From Oscillospiraceae bacterium (GTDB lineage: Bacteria > Bacillota > Clostridia > Oscillospirales > Ruminococcaceae): 12,366 nt of DNA. A program made the translations under genes and the position numbers. The stretch covers positions 1 through 12,366 of the forward strand of contig JAFYEQ010000147.1 of NCBI GenBank assembly GCA_017544185.1, in the 5' to 3' direction. How positions within the stretch are numbered: position 1 is the stretch's first letter; each line of letters starts with the position of its first letter. Shown here piece after piece: positions 1 to 6,222 of this stretch. The notes below the pieces were generated by a model. That model saw only the letters and a program-made list of their open reading frames with translations, was not told the DNA's origin and made no database searches.

Positions 1-149
1 CCCGACGCTCCCATGATGACCGTGAAGTCGCCGTCCATGATCTGAAGATCCAGGTTCTTTATCACATGCTGCTGTGTACCGCCGTTGGAGAAGGACTTGC
101 ACAGCTTTTCAGTACGTAAGATAGGGATCATACTAACACTGCCTTTCAT
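1..149 (-). CDS. ABC transporter ATP-binding protein, N-terminal fragment
   Basis: Partial gene, cut by the left window edge. The translation reads (MKGSVS)MIPILRTEKLCKSF, then SNGGTQQHVIKNLDL, then DGDFTVIMGASG, which is the start of a Walker A loop. This is the N-terminal pattern of MacB/LolD/FtsE-type ATPases, which energise export or mechanotransmission permeases; Walker B and the signature motif lie outside the window. Two in-frame ATGs are possible. The one at 149 has AGGA (158-161) 8 bases upstream and was chosen; the one at 131 has AAAGG (142-146) 10 bases upstream and would remove six residues. The gene lies downstream of the histidine kinase gene on the same strand, separated by a terminator and a possible promoter of its own. 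Substrate unknown. The ATPase identity is secure; the exact subfamily is not. Confidence 0.85.
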   Translation of the reverse strand, partial: MKGSVSMIPILRTEKLCKSFSNGGTQQHVIKNLDLQIMDGDFTVIMGAS

Positions 150-163
150 AGAGTTTATCCTAT

Positions 164-200
164 GATAGTATTATACACCATAAAAATATAAAAATCCTTG
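164..200 (-). promoter_or_regulatory. Possible promoter of the ABC transporter gene
   Basis: On the minus strand a perfect -10 hexamer TATAAT (170-175) lies about 20 bases upstream of the ATG at 149. No good -35 hexamer is found at 16-19 bases; the best-placed candidate is AGGATT (193-198). A good -10 with a poor -35 suggests a weak or activator-dependent promoter, which is inference. Confidence 0.4.
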
Positions 201-251
201 TCGGAGTATTGTTGATCTCTTATCAGATCCTTAACTGGGGGGTATTTTCAT

Positions 252-283
252 AAAAAATGCTCCCGGCCATCCACCGGGAGCAT
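252..283 (-). terminator. Rho-independent terminator of the hydrolase/two-component operon
   Basis: A perfect 10-bp stem (257-266 with 274-283, arms ATGCTCCCGG and CCGGGAGCAT) has a 7-base loop. On the minus strand it is followed by a six-T run (252-257, shared with the stem base). It starts 7 bases beyond the histidine kinase stop codon and separates that operon from the ABC gene. Confidence 0.9.
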
Positions 284-289
284 ACATAT

Positions 290-1573
290 TCAACTTAGCG
301 GTATGAGCAGCGTGACGCACAGTCCGCCTGCATTCTTCACGGAGATCTCTCCGCCCATCTTTTCCATGAGTATCTTAGCGATATACAGTCCCAGACCGCT
401 GCCCTCCTTGTCACCATGCTCCTTGCCGCGGTAGAACTTGTTGGTGATCAGCTCCGTCTCCTCCTCCGAAACTCCTGGGCCGCTGTCGGCTATGGTCATC
501 TCCAGAAAACCATCATCCAGCCTCGATCCGATATCTATGGGAGTGCCTGCGTATTTGTAGGAATTGGAGATAATATTGCCGATCACCTGAGACAGGCGCA
601 GCTGGTCTATATGCACCAGCGCCTCCGGCAGCTCTGACATGCGGACGAGCCCCTGCGGGTCATGCTTGGATACGATCTGGGCTATCACATCCGTGCGCTC
701 ATCGGTGCAGTTCACCTTGAACTCGCCCAGATCCTCCAGCGTGGACGAGAACAGATCTGTCACCAGTATGTTTATCTCCTCGGCTCTACGATAGATATTC
801 TCCATCTTCCGCGTCATATCCGGAGTTACAGCGAGCTCGGTGCCCTCGTGTTGGGAGAAGACCGCCGTCATCAGCTCCGATGTGAGCTTTATGCCCGTTA
901 TGGGCGTCTTCAGGTCGTGAGAAAGAGACGCGACCATCTCCCTCTCCTTCTTTTGCAGAGCCAGCTCCCGTGCTCTGGAGGCTCTCAGCTCCTCACGCAT
1001 TATGTCGAAGCTCTCCGAGAACGCGCCGAACATATTCTCCCTGTCCATAGCCAGAGGCGTATCAAGGTCCCCCGCTGCCACATCCGAGGCGAACCTGCGC
1101 ATATCATCAAAGGGGATGATCACCGTCCTGCGTATATAGCCCCCTATCATGACAGACGCTCCCAGGATCAGCACCGCCCCCAGACAATACCCTATGACTA
1201 TCATCCTTCGCTGATCGTCGATCGGGTCATCGCAGTCCGTGAGTATCACGCAGCCCGCGATCTGTTTGTTCTTTATGATATAGGTATAGGGCATACGCCT
1301 TTCCACCGCAGTCTCCAAAGTCAGCATCTCCGGGGAGCCTGTGCGCCTGTCGGTCAAGACTTTACTGTTTACGTCGAGTATCACGAACTGGCGTCCCGGA
1401 GCGACATCATCGGACATAGTGCCGTCTGCAGCTCTGTGGGCGATCTCATTGAGGAGCAGCACATCAGTGCTGCCGGAAGAGCGCGGATCCTTGTATATCA
1501 CCGCCAGTACTGCCGCCAGTCCCGCTGCCAGCACCAGAAGCACTATCAGCAGATATGTATAGTACCTCTTCAT
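290..1573 (-). CDS. Sensor histidine kinase (HAMP/HisKA/HATPase_c)
   Basis: A 427-residue membrane sensor kinase that should autophosphorylate on histidine and pass the phosphate to the response regulator encoded just upstream. Visible parts in order: TM1 (about 3-27), an extracytoplasmic region of about 95 residues, TM2 (about 124-147), a HAMP linker (about 148-200), a HisKA dimerisation helix with H219 in SLSHDLKTP, and a catalytic ATPase domain with the N box (GNIISNSYK, N333/N337), G1 box (DSGPG, D363) and G2 box (GSGLGLYIAK, 391-400). The start at 1573 was chosen because its ATG overlaps the regulator's TGA (ATGA) and begins directly before TM1. An ATG 12 codons upstream would add charged residues inside the regulator gene. 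The sizeable external domain argues against a BceS-type intramembrane sensor. Ligand unknown. Confidence 0.95.
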   Translation of the reverse strand: MKRYYTYLLIVLLVLAAGLAAVLAVIYKDPRSSGSTDVLLLNEIAHRAADGTMSDDVAPGRQFVILDVNSKVLTDRRTGSPEMLTLETAVERRMPYTYIIKNKQIAGCVILTDCDDPIDDQRRMIVIGYCLGAVLILGASVMIGGYIRRTVIIPFDDMRRFASDVAAGDLDTPLAMDRENMFGAFSESFDIMREELRASRARELALQKKEREMVASLSHDLKTPITGIKLTSELMTAVFSQHEGTELAVTPDMTRKMENIYRRAEEINILVTDLFSSTLEDLGEFKVNCTDERTDVIAQIVSKHDPQGLVRMSELPEALVHIDQLRLSQVIGNIISNSYKYAGTPIDIGSRLDDGFLEMTIADSGPGVSEEETELITNKFYRGKEHGDKEGSGLGLYIAKILMEKMGGEISVKNAGGLCVTLLIPLS

Positions 1574-2286
1574 GTCCCGATCTCTTCCATCATATAGCCT
1601 ACGCCCCATATGGTCTTGATCAGCTTCGGCTCCTTGGGGTCTGGCTCTGTCTTCTCACGAAGATGACGGATATGCACGGCGATAGTCCCCTCGTTGATGT
1701 ACTCATCGTCCCATACGTTTTTGAGCAGCTCATCCTTTGTGACGACCTTCCCGCGGTTGACTGCAAGATAGTACAGCAGCTTATACTCCAGCGCTTTGAG
1801 GGATATCTCTTTTCCGCCCGATATGACCTTGTGGATATTGGTATCCAGATATACATCGCCTATGAGCTTTATCATGCCGTCCGACGGCTGAGCTGCGGCC
1901 CCCTTCTCCGCCATGCGCTCGTAGCGGGCAGCCGCTGCCTTGACCTTGGCCAGCAGTACGCTGAGGGTATAGGGCTTCTTGATATAGTCATCGCCGCCGA
2001 TGTTCAGCGCGATCAGCACATCATCGTCACTGGTGCGGGCGCTGATGAAGAATATGGGTATATCTATATCCTCACGGACCTTTTTGCACAGGTCGAAGCC
2101 CGACTTATCGCCGAGATTGATATCCAGCAGCAGCAGTGATACATCATGCTCCGCCAGGAACGTCACCGCGTCCTCGTAGCTGGTAACATAGGCCGTCTTC
2201 ACTCCGAACATATCGAAGTACTCTGCTGTAGCTGCAGCGATCATCTCATCGTCATCTATCATGAGCACCGTTATCTTATCCTTCAT
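1570..2286 (-). CDS. OmpR/PhoB-family DNA-binding response regulator
   Basis: A 238-residue cytoplasmic transcription regulator. The receiver domain (about 4-118) has the acidic pocket D11-D13, phosphoacceptor D55 in LLLLDINLGD, S82 as the Thr/Ser switch position and K104 in IKKPY. The C-terminal winged helix (about 140-236) carries LKALEYKLLYYLAVNRG, then the recognition-helix region EGTIAVHIRHLREK and the closing wing IKTIWGVGYMME. This is the VanR/PhoB-like architecture of low-GC Gram-positive regulators. A GGAGG 8 bases upstream of the ATG supports the start. Its first 11 bases overlap the end of the hydrolase gene, and its stop overlaps the kinase start, so the three genes are almost certainly co-transcribed and the kinase is its cognate partner. 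Regulon unknown; the ABC gene downstream is a candidate target. Confidence 0.96.
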   Translation of the reverse strand: MKDKITVLMIDDDEMIAAATAEYFDMFGVKTAYVTSYEDAVTFLAEHDVSLLLLDINLGDKSGFDLCKKVREDIDIPIFFISARTSDDDVLIALNIGGDDYIKKPYTLSVLLAKVKAAAARYERMAEKGAAAQPSDGMIKLIGDVYLDTNIHKVISGGKEISLKALEYKLLYYLAVNRGKVVTKDELLKNVWDDEYINEGTIAVHIRHLREKTEPDPKEPKLIKTIWGVGYMMEEIGT

Positions 2287-3028
2287 GCTCCCATCCTCCC
2301 GATACCATGATCCTTTGGGCGTCCTCCACCGCGCTGACGGACAGCGCGACGGCCCTGTCGAGAAAAGTCATATACTCCTCTCTTGAAAAGCCTGTGAACG
2401 GGTATCTGAGCCCATCATCAGAGGGCATATAGTACATATGTCTCACCTTCTGCGGTATCGCCCCCGCAGGGAGATACCCTATATAGTCGGGGAAGCTCGT
2501 GAGCCCCCGTATCTCCGTAAAGTATCCCGACTGCGGATGACTGTCAAGATATTCTTTTTCGACGGCAAAGAAGTCCTTTGCCCGCTCCATCCTGTCGGGG
2601 AACAGCATCTTGTACCCGTCCCAGTCCCGTTCTATCCCCTGTGCCATAGCAGACAGCTCGGGTATACGGTCGACCCGCTCCCATACCGCCCTGACACGCT
2701 GTTCATCCCGTGTGTAACGCTGGAGCTCCGCATCCGTGATGAGATGTGCATAGTACCCGTACAGGAAGGACAGCTCCTCATCCGTATCTATCTCGCGGCA
2801 TCTGTCGATGATATAGCTCTCACAGAACCTGATACAGTCGGATGGGGTCTTGCGTGCCCCCTGCATCCAATGGGTCACCTGTCTGGACGGTGTCCATCCG
2901 GTACCGTCGGCATTTGGCAGGTTGCAGTCGGGGGCGATGCTCCCCACGCAGAACTCATGCCTCTTCAGCCATGGAAGGATCTCCAACATCCTGTCCGCTA
3001 CTATCAGATGTGATACCCATTCAGCCAT
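2276..3028 (-). CDS. Zinc-dependent phospholipase C-like hydrolase (divergent)
   Basis: A 250-residue protein without a signal peptide or membrane segment. Three spaced motifs match the N-terminal half of the zinc-dependent phospholipase C superfamily: SHLIVADRMLE (H7), VGSIAPDCN (D34) with VTHWM (H53), and the helix GYYAHLITD (H95, D99). In that family such His/Asp residues bind metal. The later His/Glu ligands of the Bacillus enzyme are not obvious, so phospholipase activity is not shown and the substrate is unknown. GGAG 6 bases before the ATG and a perfect consensus promoter (3093-3121) support this start. It is the first gene of the operon and overlaps the response regulator by 11 bases, so it may be a sensor-linked accessory enzyme, or simply a co-transcribed housekeeping hydrolase. 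The family call is moderately sure. Confidence 0.7.
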   Translation of the reverse strand: MAEWVSHLIVADRMLEILPWLKRHEFCVGSIAPDCNLPNADGTGWTPSRQVTHWMQGARKTPSDCIRFCESYIIDRCREIDTDEELSFLYGYYAHLITDAELQRYTRDEQRVRAVWERVDRIPELSAMAQGIERDWDGYKMLFPDRMERAKDFFAVEKEYLDSHPQSGYFTEIRGLTSFPDYIGYLPAGAIPQKVRHMYYMPSDDGLRYPFTGFSREEYMTFLDRAVALSVSAVEDAQRIMVSGGWEHEG

Positions 3029-3092
3029 ATGTCTCTCCGTTCGTCACGATGGGGCTCCCCTATCAGCGGCACATGACCGCCCCGTATCTGTT

Positions 3093-3121
3093 ATTATATA
3101 GCAAAATAGCGTTATTGTCAA
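3093..3121 (-). promoter_or_regulatory. Consensus sigma-A promoter, leftward operon
   Basis: The minus strand reads TTGACA (3116-3121), a 17-base spacer, then TATAAT (3093-3098): a perfect match to the housekeeping consensus. Predicted transcription start is near 3086, giving a leader of about 57 bases before the hydrolase ATG at 3028. Confidence 0.9.
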
Positions 3122-3134
3122 GAACTAAGCTCGG

Positions 3135-3147
3135 GCGGATGATCCGC
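3135..3147. promoter_or_regulatory. GCGGAT-G-ATCCGC dyad between divergent promoters
   Basis: A perfect 6-bp inverted repeat with a one-base centre, 14 bases upstream of the leftward -35 box. Its place between two promoters fits a regulator site, but no transcription factor is recognised and it could be chance. Confidence 0.3.
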
Positions 3148-3162
3148 GCAAGATCAGCCCCC

Positions 3163-3182
3163 AAAAATTTTTTCAAAAATTA
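3163..3182 (+). promoter_or_regulatory. A/T tract upstream of the rightward promoter (UP-element-like)
   Basis: Phased runs of A and T occupy roughly -47 to -66 relative to the predicted rightward start. Such tracts commonly contact the RNA polymerase alpha subunits and raise promoter strength. The position and composition are seen; the function is inferred. Confidence 0.4.
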
Positions 3183-3193
3183 TCTCATACCCC

Positions 3194-3222
3194 TTGACAA
3201 ACTGTTTTTCATGTGCTATAAT
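3194..3222 (+). promoter_or_regulatory. Consensus sigma-A promoter, rightward TetR operon
   Basis: TTGACA (3194-3199), a 17-base spacer and TATAAT (3217-3222), plus an extended -10 (TGC immediately before TATAAT). Predicted start near 3229, giving a leader of about 60 bases. A promoter this strong ahead of a TetR gene is expected to be repressed most of the time. Confidence 0.92.
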
Positions 3223-3267
3223 ACATTTGATTAAACGTGTTTAAAATGTATTTAAAACGCATTTGAT
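3220..3267 (+). promoter_or_regulatory. Probable TetR operator region (nested dyads)
   Basis: Overlapping symmetric elements sit on the predicted start and early leader. AATACATTT (3220-3228) pairs with AAATGTATT (3244-3252). TTAAAC-GT-GTTTAA lies inside at 3231-3244. A 21-bp dyad AAATG..TTT.AAA..CATTT is centred at 3254. CATTTGAT recurs as a direct repeat at 3224-3231 and 3260-3267. Placement fits autorepression by the TetR-family product of the next gene; binding is inferred. Confidence 0.6.
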
Positions 3268-3288
3268 ATATAAGAGAGGACGAGCCAT

Positions 3289-3864
3289 ATGAAAAGAGAC
3301 CTTGACAAGACCAGACAGGCTCTCATCGACGCCGCTGAAAAGCTTATAACGAGCTGCAGCGACCCTGCCGAGGTCACATCCCGCGCCATCACACAGGAGG
3401 CAGGGGTGAACATCGCCATGATCAACTACTGCTTCGGATCGCGTGAGCAGCTCCTCTTCGAGGTGCTCGAACGGGTGAGCAAGAAGGCGCAGGACACCGT
3501 ACCGTCTCTGTCCATGCTGAAAGACGCCGGGGTATCGCCCAAGCATAAACTGGCAGAGATACATTTCCAGACCATGAAGATGATGCTGGAGAACTTCAAG
3601 CTGTGCAGCGCTCTGACCAAGTATGTACTGATCAACAGGAAGATCGGCGACAAGCGGACGAGCGTCGCATTTATACAGCAGCATTTCGGAGACAGGAAGA
3701 CAGAGGGCGAATGCAGGATGATAGCCTTTGAGCTGTCCAGCCTCCACGAGCTGGCAGTGCTCCATCATCAGGAGATACGCGATGACTGCGGCATAGATCT
3801 TCTAAATGATGACGTGCTCAGAAGATACGTATACGAAAACGTTGACAGGTTCTTGGGAGAGTGA
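3289..3864 (+). CDS. TetR/AcrR-family transcriptional regulator
   Basis: A 191-residue regulator. Residues 1-56 form the TetR-type DNA-binding domain: KTRQALIDAAEKLI as helix 1, a helix-turn-helix with SRAITQEAGV and NIAMINYCFG, and the usual SREQLLFEVLE start of helix 4. The remaining 130 or so residues are helical and form the family's variable ligand-binding and dimer domain; no ligand can be predicted. GAGAGGA 8 bases before the ATG supports the start. The stop codon lies 4 bases before the ATG of the phosphotransferase gene, whose RBS lies in the last codons of this one. It probably represses its own operon by binding the dyads at 3220-3267, with release by an unknown small molecule that may be a substrate of the next enzyme. 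Confidence 0.93.
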   Translation: MKRDLDKTRQALIDAAEKLITSCSDPAEVTSRAITQEAGVNIAMINYCFGSREQLLFEVLERVSKKAQDTVPSLSMLKDAGVSPKHKLAEIHFQTMKMMLENFKLCSALTKYVLINRKIGDKRTSVAFIQQHFGDRKTEGECRMIAFELSSLHELAVLHHQEIRDDCGIDLLNDDVLRRYVYENVDRFLGE

Positions 3865-3868
3865 TCTT

Positions 3869-6220
3869 ATGTATATCTACGATCTTAGAGATGCAGCAGC
3901 TTCGGGAGCTCAGATAGGCGGCAAGGCCGACAGCCTCAGCAAAATGCTCGGTATGCATCTTCCCGTGCCCGAGGGATATGTGATATGCGCCGAGGCATTC
4001 AACGGTACGGTGCTCAGGAAGGACGCAGCAGCCGAGCTGGATGTGCTGATACATAAGCTGTCCGCGTCGGGCCATACCTACGCCGTGCGCTCATCGGCCG
4101 TGGGCGAGGACGGTTCCGAAGACTCCTTCGCGGGAGCATACGAGACCGTGCTGGATGTGGCACCTAAGGGCATCGCCGCAGCCGTACAGACAGTGGCGGA
4201 GTCTGTGGAGAACGAGCGCGTGAAGGTATACGCAGGCGAGAGAGATACCGTATCGGGCAAGGCTGCTGTGGTGATACAGCGCATGATAATGCCTGACTAT
4301 GCGGGCGTCATATTCACCGCCGACCCCATCAGCGGCAACAGAGGCGTCATGACAGGCAGCTACGTCCGCGGTATGGGCGAGAAGCTGGTATCGGGCGACG
4401 GTGCTGACGGCGAGTTCACCATAGACGCGGTCAGATGGTCCTACAAGGGCGGCAGCGAGATGGAGCCCTACGCCAAGAAGCTGTACCATTACGCAAAGAA
4501 GATCGCCTCCGACGGCACTCCCAAGGATATAGAGTGGGCCGTGAAGGACGGGAAGATATATATACTCCAGTCAAGGCCCATCACCACCCTCCACGAGAAC
4601 GATGTGGACAGCTTCGACATCAACGACTCCCTCTGCGGTGAGCTGCTGCTGTCAAAGACCAACGTGGGCGAGATATTCCTGCGTCCCGTATCTCCCATGA
4701 CGTACAGTATGGTGAGCATGATAGGCGAGGTGATCGGTATACCCCTCATATCCAACGTATGCGGTCAGCTGTACCTGAACATCACGGGAGTATGCTCCAT
4801 GATCATGGCCTTCGGCGTCAGCAAGGAGAAGGCCTTCGGGCTCATCAAGGAGATCGCGGGAGGCATCCCCGAGGTGCCGATACCGGTATATCCCTACGAC
4901 AAGAAGATCCTCTGGAACGCCATAAAGAACATGCTCAAAAAGCCCAAGGGCAAGAAGTCCGAGAAGTACAAGTCCTCCAGACTCAAGGGACATTTCACCG
5001 AAGTGAGCCTTGAAGTCATAGATATCATACGCAAAGCAGACAGCAGGAGCCGTCTGGCCGACATATGGAAGGAAGAATGCGAGCCCTTCATGGCAGGCGC
5101 TCTGACTGCTATCATGACGGGGCTGGACGTGAAGTCCCTCTTTGGCACGAGAAAGGAACTGGAGAAGATATGCGGCACAGAGATGGCTGACCGTCTCATG
5201 TCCGACTGCTCCGGGAACGGCAGCATCGAGAGCCTTGGTCCCCTCCTCGCCCTTGCAGACGTGGCCGAGGGCAGGATGACCCGTGAGGATTATACCATCA
5301 GATACGGCCATCGTCATGCCGACGAGATGGAGCTGTCCATGCCCTACCCCTACGAGGACAGCAGCTTCCCCGACAATGTCATCGCGGACTATATCGCCTC
5401 GGGCACAGATGCCTACGCCATGAGGGCGGCCCAGGAGCAGCGGCAGGAGGAAGCCGTGCGTATGTTCACCGAGAGATACCCCTCACGTCAGGCATGGCTG
5501 GACAAGAAGCTAAAGAAATACTCCGCCTCCGTAGCAGGAAGAGAGATCATCAGGAGCGACGCTCTCAGGCTCTTCTGTGTCATACGCGAGTATCTGCTGA
5601 TGGCAGGGAAGCTCACGGGGCTGGGAGATGATATATTCATGCTGCAGATCCGCGAGGTAGAGCCGCTTTTAAGGGGCGATACTTCCTGCGTGGAGAAGAT
5701 ACCCAACAGAAGGCGGATATACGAGGCTCAGATGGATATGCCCAATTTCCCCAGCATGATATGCGGACGCTTCACACTGGAGGAATGGCAGGCAAGCGGC
5801 AGCCCGGGAGGGTACTACCGTCTGGGCGAGACCACCGAAGAAGCAGACGCCTGCGTAATAAACGGCGTCGCAGGATCCGCAGGGCAGCGTGTTGGCCGTG
5901 CAAGGGTCCTCAAGAACATCGACGAAGCAGATACCATAGAGCAGGGCGATATACTGGTAGTGCCTGCAGCCAATATCGGCTGGGTAAAGGTGTTCCCGAA
6001 GATATCCGCTCTCGTGACCGACGTGGGAGCATCCCTCTCCCATGCGGTGATCGTAGCAAGAGAGCTGGGCATACCCGCGACCGTAAGCTGTCAGAATGCA
6101 TCATCCAGACTGCGCACAGGTGACAGGATACGTGTGGACGGCACTCTTGGCAAAGTGTATATCCTCCCCGATAATGATATCACAGAGGATATGCCCGAGC
6201 AGATCCCGAACGGAGCATGA
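3869..6220 (+). CDS. PEP/pyruvate-binding and PEP-utilizer domain protein, rifampicin phosphotransferase-like
   Basis: A 783-residue dikinase-type phosphotransferase. Residues 1-240 are an ATP-grasp PPDK_N domain: IGGKADSL, YAVRSSAVGEDGSEDSFAGAYE (R74), FTADPISGN and DIEWAVKDGKIYILQSRPITTL. A helical middle region (about 250-655) contains RYGHRHADEMELS (478-490), similar to the GHR..E.E(L)S motif of RPH-type middle domains. The C-terminal swivelling domain (about 665-770) has H725 in VGASLSHAVIVARELGIPA, the predicted phospho-carrier. The C-terminal TIM barrel of true PEP synthase and PPDK is absent, so the domain order matches rifampicin phosphotransferase, which moves the ATP beta-phosphate via histidine onto a bound small molecule. 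The start at 3869 (MYIYDL) follows GGGAGAG with good spacing; an upstream in-frame ATG inside tetR is less likely. The true substrate is unknown, and rifamycin activity is not implied by layout alone. Confidence 0.85.
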   Translation: MYIYDLRDAAASGAQIGGKADSLSKMLGMHLPVPEGYVICAEAFNGTVLRKDAAAELDVLIHKLSASGHTYAVRSSAVGEDGSEDSFAGAYETVLDVAPKGIAAAVQTVAESVENERVKVYAGERDTVSGKAAVVIQRMIMPDYAGVIFTADPISGNRGVMTGSYVRGMGEKLVSGDGADGEFTIDAVRWSYKGGSEMEPYAKKLYHYAKKIASDGTPKDIEWAVKDGKIYILQSRPITTLHENDVDSFDINDSLCGELLLSKTNVGEIFLRPVSPMTYSMVSMIGEVIGIPLISNVCGQLYLNITGVCSMIMAFGVSKEKAFGLIKEIAGGIPEVPIPVYPYDKKILWNAIKNMLKKPKGKKSEKYKSSRLKGHFTEVSLEVIDIIRKADSRSRLADIWKEECEPFMAGALTAIMTGLDVKSLFGTRKELEKICGTEMADRLMSDCSGNGSIESLGPLLALADVAEGRMTREDYTIRYGHRHADEMELSMPYPYEDSSFPDNVIADYIASGTDAYAMRAAQEQRQEEAVRMFTERYPSRQAWLDKKLKKYSASVAGREIIRSDALRLFCVIREYLLMAGKLTGLGDDIFMLQIREVEPLLRGDTSCVEKIPNRRRIYEAQMDMPNFPSMICGRFTLEEWQASGSPGGYYRLGETTEEADACVINGVAGSAGQRVGRARVLKNIDEADTIEQGDILVVPAANIGWVKVFPKISALVTDVGASLSHAVIVARELGIPATVSCQNASSRLRTGDRIRVDGTLGKVYILPDNDITEDMPEQIPNGA

Positions 6221-6222
6221 CC

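Noticed and set aside
662..1597. A 311-codon open frame opposite the histidine kinase gene
   Set aside because: Antisense shadow of a gene with all kinase motifs; no RBS and no recognisable domain.
2438..3013. A 191-codon open frame opposite the PLC-like gene
   Set aside because: Antisense shadow; the minus-strand frame has a consensus promoter, an RBS and family motifs.
3869..6220. Naming the large enzyme phosphoenolpyruvate synthase (ppsA)
   Set aside because: True PpsA has a central phosphohistidine domain and a C-terminal PEP/pyruvate TIM barrel; here the histidine domain is at the C-terminus and the barrel is missing.
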